From positions 1-8,233 of the forward strand of contig CAZXMB010000132.1 in the NCBI GenBank assembly GCA_964641715.1: a stretch of 8,233 bases of DNA, read 5' to 3'. The notes beneath the pieces are model-generated. The model was given only the letters and a program-made list of their open reading frames with translations. It ran no database searches and was not told where the DNA came from. This DNA is from CAZXMB01 sp964641715 (lineage in GTDB: Bacteria > Desulfobacterota > BSN033 > UBA1163). Positions 6,542 through 8,233 of the stretch are shown here, piece by piece (position 1 is the first letter of the stretch; each line of letters begins with the position of its first letter). The position numbers and the translations under genes were made by a program.

Positions 6542-6644
6542 AAAAATTTTATCTTTCGGGAGAGTGAGGTGAAAGAAAGGTTAACATACATCAACGGAGA
6601 TGACAAATAATTATATGCGGGGCAATAGGTGGAAATGCAGGGTC

Positions 6645-8075
6645 TTAAAGAGAGAGTCCTTTAACCTTCTTCAAAAGAGGGATGGGGTCGACAAAATGTT
6701 TTTCAAGACCCAGTGTCTCAGCCTTAAGGCCGAAGGCCAATCCCATCAACTGTGTGAAGTAGAGGATGGGCAAATTAAATCGTTCTTTAAATTCCTCCTC
6801 GATCTGTTTCTGCCGGGCATCGAGATTCACATGGCATAAGGGGCAGGCGACAACGATTGCATCCGCTCCCACGGCCTTTGCGTTCCGAAGTATCTTTCTG
6901 CTAAGGTCGAGGGCGATGGAGAGCTGGGTGATTCCCAACGAAACCCCACAACAGCGTGTCTTATAAGACCAATCGAGCGAAGTGATCCCGAGCACATTCA
7001 TCAACTTATCCATACGGGTGGGATATTCGTAATCCTTCGCTTCCGTAATCTTTGGAGGCCGAGTGATGATGCAACCATAATAGCAAACCACCTTCAGTCC
7101 TTTAAGGGGTTGAACAACCTTTGAGGCGACCCGTGGGTAACCTACTTTATCCACCACTGTATTTAAAAGATGATCGATCCTGATTCCATCCAAAGAAAGA
7201 CCGGGTATCTCTCGTGAGATTTTTTCCCTTAGTTCCTGATTTTCTTTAGTCTCTTTCACTGCCACCCGCATCCTCATGAAGCAGGAAGGACACGGTGTGG
7301 TGATTTGTTCAAAGCCTTCTTCTCTCATCAGAGCCACATTCCTCATGGGAAGGAGCGTTGAGAGATAATGATCTGTGGAATGGGCTGGGGTCGTTCCGCA
7401 ACATCCCCATCCTTCTGGTTCATGAAGGGGAATCCCGAGGTGATTGAAAACTGCCTGTGTGGAGAGGTCATACTCTTTTGATGTCCCATGGAGACTGCAT
7501 CCCGGAAAGTAAGCCATCCCATCTTTTGACCCTGCCGTTTTCCCTCTGACCTTTGGTTTCCCGAGAGCAGGAAAAAGTCTTAGCTTCCCGGCCTTAAACA
7601 TCTTCAGGGCCATTGGCATATCATTCTTCCAGACCTGTTTGAAGTTGAATTGCCCGGAGATCATCTGCCGGAGATAGATCTCCGCCATCAGCCCTGCTTC
7701 ATACATCCTCCCAAACCAATGAATTCCTCTTAACGCAGCCTGATAGAAGGTGGAGACGGACGGAACCTTGGACTCAATTCCTCCATCCTTTGCCATTATT
7801 TTTAAAACATCCATGATCCTGGTGATGTTAATATCATGAGGGCAACGGGTGGCACAGGTCTCACACATGGCACAGAGCCAGATGGTCTTTGAGTTGAGGA
7901 CCATTTCCTTCTGCCCCAATTGGATCGCCCGCATCAACTGATTGGGGGCAAGATCGAAGTGCTCCAAAACCGGACAACCTGAAGAACATTTCTGACATTG
8001 ATAACAGAGAAAAACATTCTCTCCCGTCTCTTTCTTTATGGTCTCGGCCAAATTTGTGCTTAAAATTGTTTGCAT
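6645..8075 (-). CDS. Heterodisulfide-reductase-like HdrC-HdrB fusion protein
   Basis: This is a cytosolic iron-sulfur protein joining in one chain the two subunits that in methanogens carry electrons (HdrC) and reduce the disulfide (HdrB). The N-terminal HdrC part has two CX2CX2CX3C sites: Cys24/27/30/34 and Cys68/71/74/78. The C-terminal HdrB part has two CCG domains: Cys193-X31-Cys225-Cys226-X35-Cys262-X2-Cys265, and Cys335-X39-Cys375-Cys376-X34-Cys411-X2-Cys414. All sixteen expected cysteines are present, so both cubane and non-cubane cluster sites look intact. The 476-aa start (ATG 8075-8073) is preferred over an ATG at 8090 because GAGGA lies 8 nt upstream of it. In bacteria such proteins usually work with a flavin HdrA-like subunit in electron bifurcation or membrane redox complexes. 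The physiological substrate here is unknown. Glycolate-oxidase GlcF-like and succinate:quinone-type CCG proteins are the main alternatives, but they fit less well with doubled CCG motifs plus this cubane pattern. Confidence 0.92.
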   Translation of the reverse strand: MQTILSTNLAETIKKETGENVFLCYQCQKCSSGCPVLEHFDLAPNQLMRAIQLGQKEMVLNSKTIWLCAMCETCATRCPHDINITRIMDVLKIMAKDGGIESKVPSVSTFYQAALRGIHWFGRMYEAGLMAEIYLRQMISGQFNFKQVWKNDMPMALKMFKAGKLRLFPALGKPKVRGKTAGSKDGMAYFPGCSLHGTSKEYDLSTQAVFNHLGIPLHEPEGWGCCGTTPAHSTDHYLSTLLPMRNVALMREEGFEQITTPCPSCFMRMRVAVKETKENQELREKISREIPGLSLDGIRIDHLLNTVVDKVGYPRVASKVVQPLKGLKVVCYYGCIITRPPKITEAKDYEYPTRMDKLMNVLGITSLDWSYKTRCCGVSLGITQLSIALDLSRKILRNAKAVGADAIVVACPLCHVNLDARQKQIEEEFKERFNLPILYFTQLMGLAFGLKAETLGLEKHFVDPIPLLKKVKGLSL

Positions 8076-8083
8076 CAATGGAA

Positions 8084-8088
8084 TCCTC
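8084..8088 (-). promoter_or_regulatory. Ribosome-binding site deciding the HdrCB start
   Basis: On the minus strand GAGGA (8088-8084) is followed by 8 nt and then ATG at 8075. The ATG at 8090 overlaps this site and has no purine-rich sequence of its own, so the shorter product is favoured by 5 residues. Confidence 0.65.
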
Positions 8089-8096
8089 ATCTACAT

Positions 8097-8166
8097 CGTG
8101 ACCGTGTCGGTTACCCGTGCCTGCTTTTGTTTTCGTTACGGACACGTGACACGGATGGCGGTCACG
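8097..8166. repeat. Cluster of GTGTC/GTGAC inverted and direct repeats
   Basis: CGTGACCG (8097-8104) is complementary to CGGTCACG (8159-8166). CCGTGTC (8102-8108) is complementary to GACACGG (8148-8154). GACAC recurs directly at 8141-8145 and 8148-8152 around the palindrome CACGTG (8143-8148), and GTTAC recurs at 8110-8114 and 8135-8139. The cluster fills the 84-nt gap between the upstream stop codon and the HdrCB start. It could be an operator or a degenerate repeat element; the latter seems more likely given a similar inverted-arm layout at 4219-4368. Confidence 0.5.
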
Positions 8167-8174
8167 TCTTTTGA

Positions 8175-8233
8175 TCACTGTGGTCTGGGCAGGAGGCCTG
8201 CGGCCTTGACGATCTCCGAGACCTTCTCCTCCC
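8175..8233 (-). CDS. C-terminal end of an upstream gene (partial)
   Basis: On the minus strand one frame reads EEKVSEIVKAAGLLPRPQ and then stops at TGA (8177-8175). Codons end mostly in G or C (GAG, AAG, GTC, ATC, GGC, CTC, CTG), and the peptide looks like an amphipathic helix at a protein C-terminus. It lies upstream of and on the same strand as the HdrCB gene with an 84-nt gap, so it may belong to the same operon, where an HdrA-like or FrhD/MvhD-like subunit would be expected. Eighteen residues are too few to identify the family. Confidence 0.4.
   Translation of the reverse strand, partial: EEKVSEIVKAAGLLPRPQ

Noticed and set aside
6610..6615. TATAAT on the minus strand as a promoter for the EamA gene
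   Set aside because: A lone -10-like hexamer in AT-rich DNA with no recognisable -35 at 16-18 nt is not sufficient to list as a promoter.
7861..8178. 105-codon frame running through the repeat cluster into HdrCB
   Set aside because: It is out of frame with HdrCB, and its first third only translates the GTGTC/GTGAC repeats.

Overview
The window looks like ordinary chromosomal DNA from an anaerobic bacterium, most likely a Desulfobacterota (deltaproteobacterial) or similar lineage. This is inferred from a heterodisulfide-reductase-type HdrC-HdrB fusion, a MoxR ATPase/CoxE-like VWA pair of a kind common in such genomes, moderate GC, and several intergenic repeat types (C-rich palindrome, CCGYCAT-hairpin-ATCCAG element, degenerate TTGGAA runs) that I associate with these lineages. 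The taxonomic call is tentative.

Layout from left to right. A tRNA-Pro(UGG) gene with encoded CCA lies on the minus strand (26-103). A repeat-bearing spacer with a C-rich palindrome separates it from the minus-strand pair rph-rdgB (RNase PH, then XTP/dITP pyrophosphatase; TTG start for rdgB, 7-nt gap). Upstream of rph is a spacer holding a terminator-like hairpin and a REP-like hairpin, then a minus-strand DHA2-type MFS transporter (1819-3261). A divergent intergenic region with a recognisable sigma70-type promoter drives the only plus-strand genes: a MoxR-like AAA+ ATPase (3367-4218) and a CoxE-like VWA-domain protein (4369-5559) whose metal-binding MIDAS motif is altered. Between these two is a 150-nt degenerate inverted-repeat element. 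Convergent to them is an EamA/DMT permease (5642-6541, minus). It is preceded by an HdrC-HdrB fusion (6645-8075, minus) carrying two 4Fe-4S motifs and two CCG motifs. The right edge holds what looks like the last codons of another gene on the same strand.

How the genes work together: rph/rdgB form a housekeeping RNA-processing and nucleotide-sanitation unit next to a tRNA. The MoxR/VWA pair is probably a chaperone-like module that remodels or activates a target not encoded here. The HdrBC fusion is an electron-transfer module whose partner (HdrA-like, flavin-containing) would be expected just beyond the right edge. The two permeases have no evident functional tie to their neighbours. I found no CRISPR array, insertion sequence, integrase or toxin-antitoxin pair. 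The most interesting items are the dispersed repeat family occurring twice in inverted orientation (110-152 and 4319-4361), the VWA protein with a non-canonical MIDAS, and the single-chain HdrCB.
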